NCBI GenBank assembly: GCA_011773795.1
Contig: WVWW01000317.1
Location: 1 to 6,305, forward strand
DNA: 6,305 bases
Direction of reading: 5' to 3'
Source of the DNA: Acidobacteriota bacterium
GTDB taxonomy: Bacteria; Acidobacteriota; Polarisedimenticolia; Polarisedimenticolales; Polarisedimenticolaceae
Shown: positions 5,266 to 6,305 of the stretch, in pieces
Layout of the letters: each line of letters starts with the position of its first letter
How positions within the stretch are numbered: position 1 is the first letter of the stretch
Translations under genes and position numbers: made by a program
The notes under the pieces: generated by a model
The model's database searches: none
Told to the model about the DNA's origin: nothing
Seen by the model: the letters and a program-made list of their open reading frames with translations, nothing else

Positions 5266-6305
5266 TTACGGGCACGGGCCTGCGCTGTCGAGATCGTCCC
5301 GCGGATCCGGATTGACGGACGCGTCCCCGTACCCGGCCGATCCGCAACTGTTCCGCGCCCTGCCGAGGTAGTAGTCGGCGGTGCCGGACGGCGGGTCGGG
5401 CGACAGGTCGTCGAAGGAGGCACCGGTCTCGCCGCCGGTCAGGCACGCGACCGCCGCGTAGGTCCCGGTGCCGCGGAGATCGCCGACGGAGCCCTTGACC
5501 AGATCGTAGACGGTCCCGGACCCGGCCGTTGCCGCTTGGGAGTCCCACGACAGCCGGACCCCTCCGCTGATCTCGCCGATCGACAGGTTGCCCAGCAAGG
5601 TCGGGGTCGCCTGTGCCGTGGGATCCGAGTCGTTGCAGTCGACAGCCGCACTCGACTGGTCACGGTCGAAGTCGTTGGTGTCGTAGACATTGAACAGGCC
5701 GCTGAAGAAGACCGACTCCCGCTGACCCGCCCAGGCGAAGTACGCCTCGCCACCGGCCGCCGCGGAGTAACCTTTCTTGACGAAATCGAAGATGCTCTCG
5801 AAACCCGTGCCCTGGGGCTCGCCGCCGGAAAGACGGTAAACGGGATCGAAGGTCTGTCCGCTGTCGGGCGAGCGGCGCACGACGTACTCCGGCTGACCGG
5901 CGCTGGAATCGCGCCAGCTCACCCACAGGTTGCCACCGGCGTCGGAGACCATCCGCGACGAATCGCTGCGCGCGCCGGGCAATGGCGCGCCGTCCGTCAG
6001 GAACTGCTCGCTCATCAGGGTGCCGGTCGGATCGTATTCGCGGAGCGCGATGCGGTTCGGGCTTCCGTTCGGGTCGGACGCGCTCTCGTCGGCCAGGAAC
6101 AGGCAGGTTCCCGGACCCGGTTCGGGGTTGAGGCACTGCACGCCGCTTCCGCTGCCGTAATCCGCGCCCGGACCCGCCACGAACCTCGGCCGCGGGATCA
6201 ACGAACCCGACCCGGTGTCGAACTGCCACCAGCGCACGTTGCCGAACGGGCTGGCGGTGCTGAACGAGTTCGCCATGACCGCCGCGTAGACGCCCGGCGT
6301 GCCCG
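5266..6305 (-). CDS. Secreted propeller-like protein with DCND metal motif and Fn3-like tail, partial (5' end outside window)
   Basis: The frame is open to the right edge. The first Met inside it (6276) is preceded in frame by GTPGVYAAV, which reads as protein interior, so the true start is outside the window. Counting from that Met, the repeats GGNLWVSW (114-121), an Asp-box RSPDSGQTF (135-143) and GGEAYFAW (175-182) are typical of sialidase/BNR-type beta-propeller blades. An acidic segment ending DCNDSDPT (213-220; 5640-5617) matches the calcium/metal-binding style of MopE-like and thrombospondin-3-like motifs. Residues 225-336 form an Fn3-like C-terminal module with VRLSWDSQAA, GTVYDLVKG and YYLGRARNSCGSAGYG, ending in CP. 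I recognise that tail as recurrent in secreted proteins of environmental bacteria. No sialidase catalytic residues are visible, so a non-enzymatic extracellular binding role is more likely. It appears to be the promoter-side gene of the three-gene cluster. Confidence 0.85.
   Translation of the reverse strand, partial: GTPGVYAAVMANSFSTASPFGNVRWWQFDTGSGSLIPRPRFVAGPGADYGSGSGVQCLNPEPGPGTCLFLADESASDPNGSPNRIALREYDPTGTLMSEQFLTDGAPLPGARSDSSRMVSDAGGNLWVSWRDSSAGQPEYVVRRSPDSGQTFDPVYRLSGGEPQGTGFESIFDFVKKGYSAAAGGEAYFAWAGQRESVFFSGLFNVYDTNDFDRDQSSAAVDCNDSDPTAQATPTLLGNLSIGEISGGVRLSWDSQAATAGSGTVYDLVKGSVGDLRGTGTYAAVACLTGGETGASFDDLSPDPPSGTADYYLGRARNSCGSAGYGDASVNPDPRDDLDSAGPCP

Noticed and set aside
5250..5423. 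N-terminal extension of the 521-residue SUMF1 protein to an ATG at 5423
   Set aside because: The extension is Pro/Arg/Thr-rich low-complexity sequence lying antiphase inside the well-supported 3' end of the preceding gene. The ATG at 5249 begins a hydrophobic export signal.

Overview
The window is GC-rich, densely coded bacterial DNA. All four recognisable protein genes lie on the minus strand, and every one appears to encode a secreted or surface protein. There is no RNA gene, insertion sequence, CRISPR array or housekeeping gene. The protein styles (cysteine-rich tandem repeats, PEGA-like plus SUMF1-fold proteins, a propeller protein with a DCND metal motif and an Fn3-like tail) are typical of large-genome environmental bacteria such as Myxococcota, other former Deltaproteobacteria or Acidobacteriota. 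The sequence alone does not fix the phylum.

In transcription order (right to left) the layout is as follows. (1) 6305-5266 is the 3' part of a secreted protein with an Asp-box, propeller-like repeats, a short acidic DCND metal-binding motif and a C-terminal Fn3-like module; its start lies beyond the window. (2) 5249-3684 is a 521-residue exported protein with a PEGA-like domain followed by a SUMF1 (formylglycine-generating-enzyme fold) domain. (3) 3680-2148 is a 510-residue tandem paralogue of gene 2 with the same architecture. Genes 1-3 are separated by only 16 and 3 bases and look like one operon. (4) 2147-1665 is a 483-bp gene-free stretch with a good imperfect hairpin. (5) 1664-1 is a signal-peptide-bearing, extremely cysteine-rich protein that runs off the left edge. 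No start-to-stop reading frame inside the window represents it, because its stop lies outside. It ends, within the window, in a tandem array of 33-34-residue repeats.

Two things stand out. First, the repeat unit of the left-hand protein has almost the cysteine spacing and many of the residues of the ECD loop region of animal disintegrin-like domains, and at DNA level it carries a two-unit (204 bp) higher-order periodicity. Second, both SUMF1-fold proteins lack the catalytic cysteine pair of true formylglycine-generating enzymes. The two genes are in the same reading frame, with only TGA-CCG between the last codon of one and the ATG of the next. A working picture is a cell-envelope or extracellular module made of binding or scaffold proteins rather than metabolic enzymes; that is inference from domain types and context.
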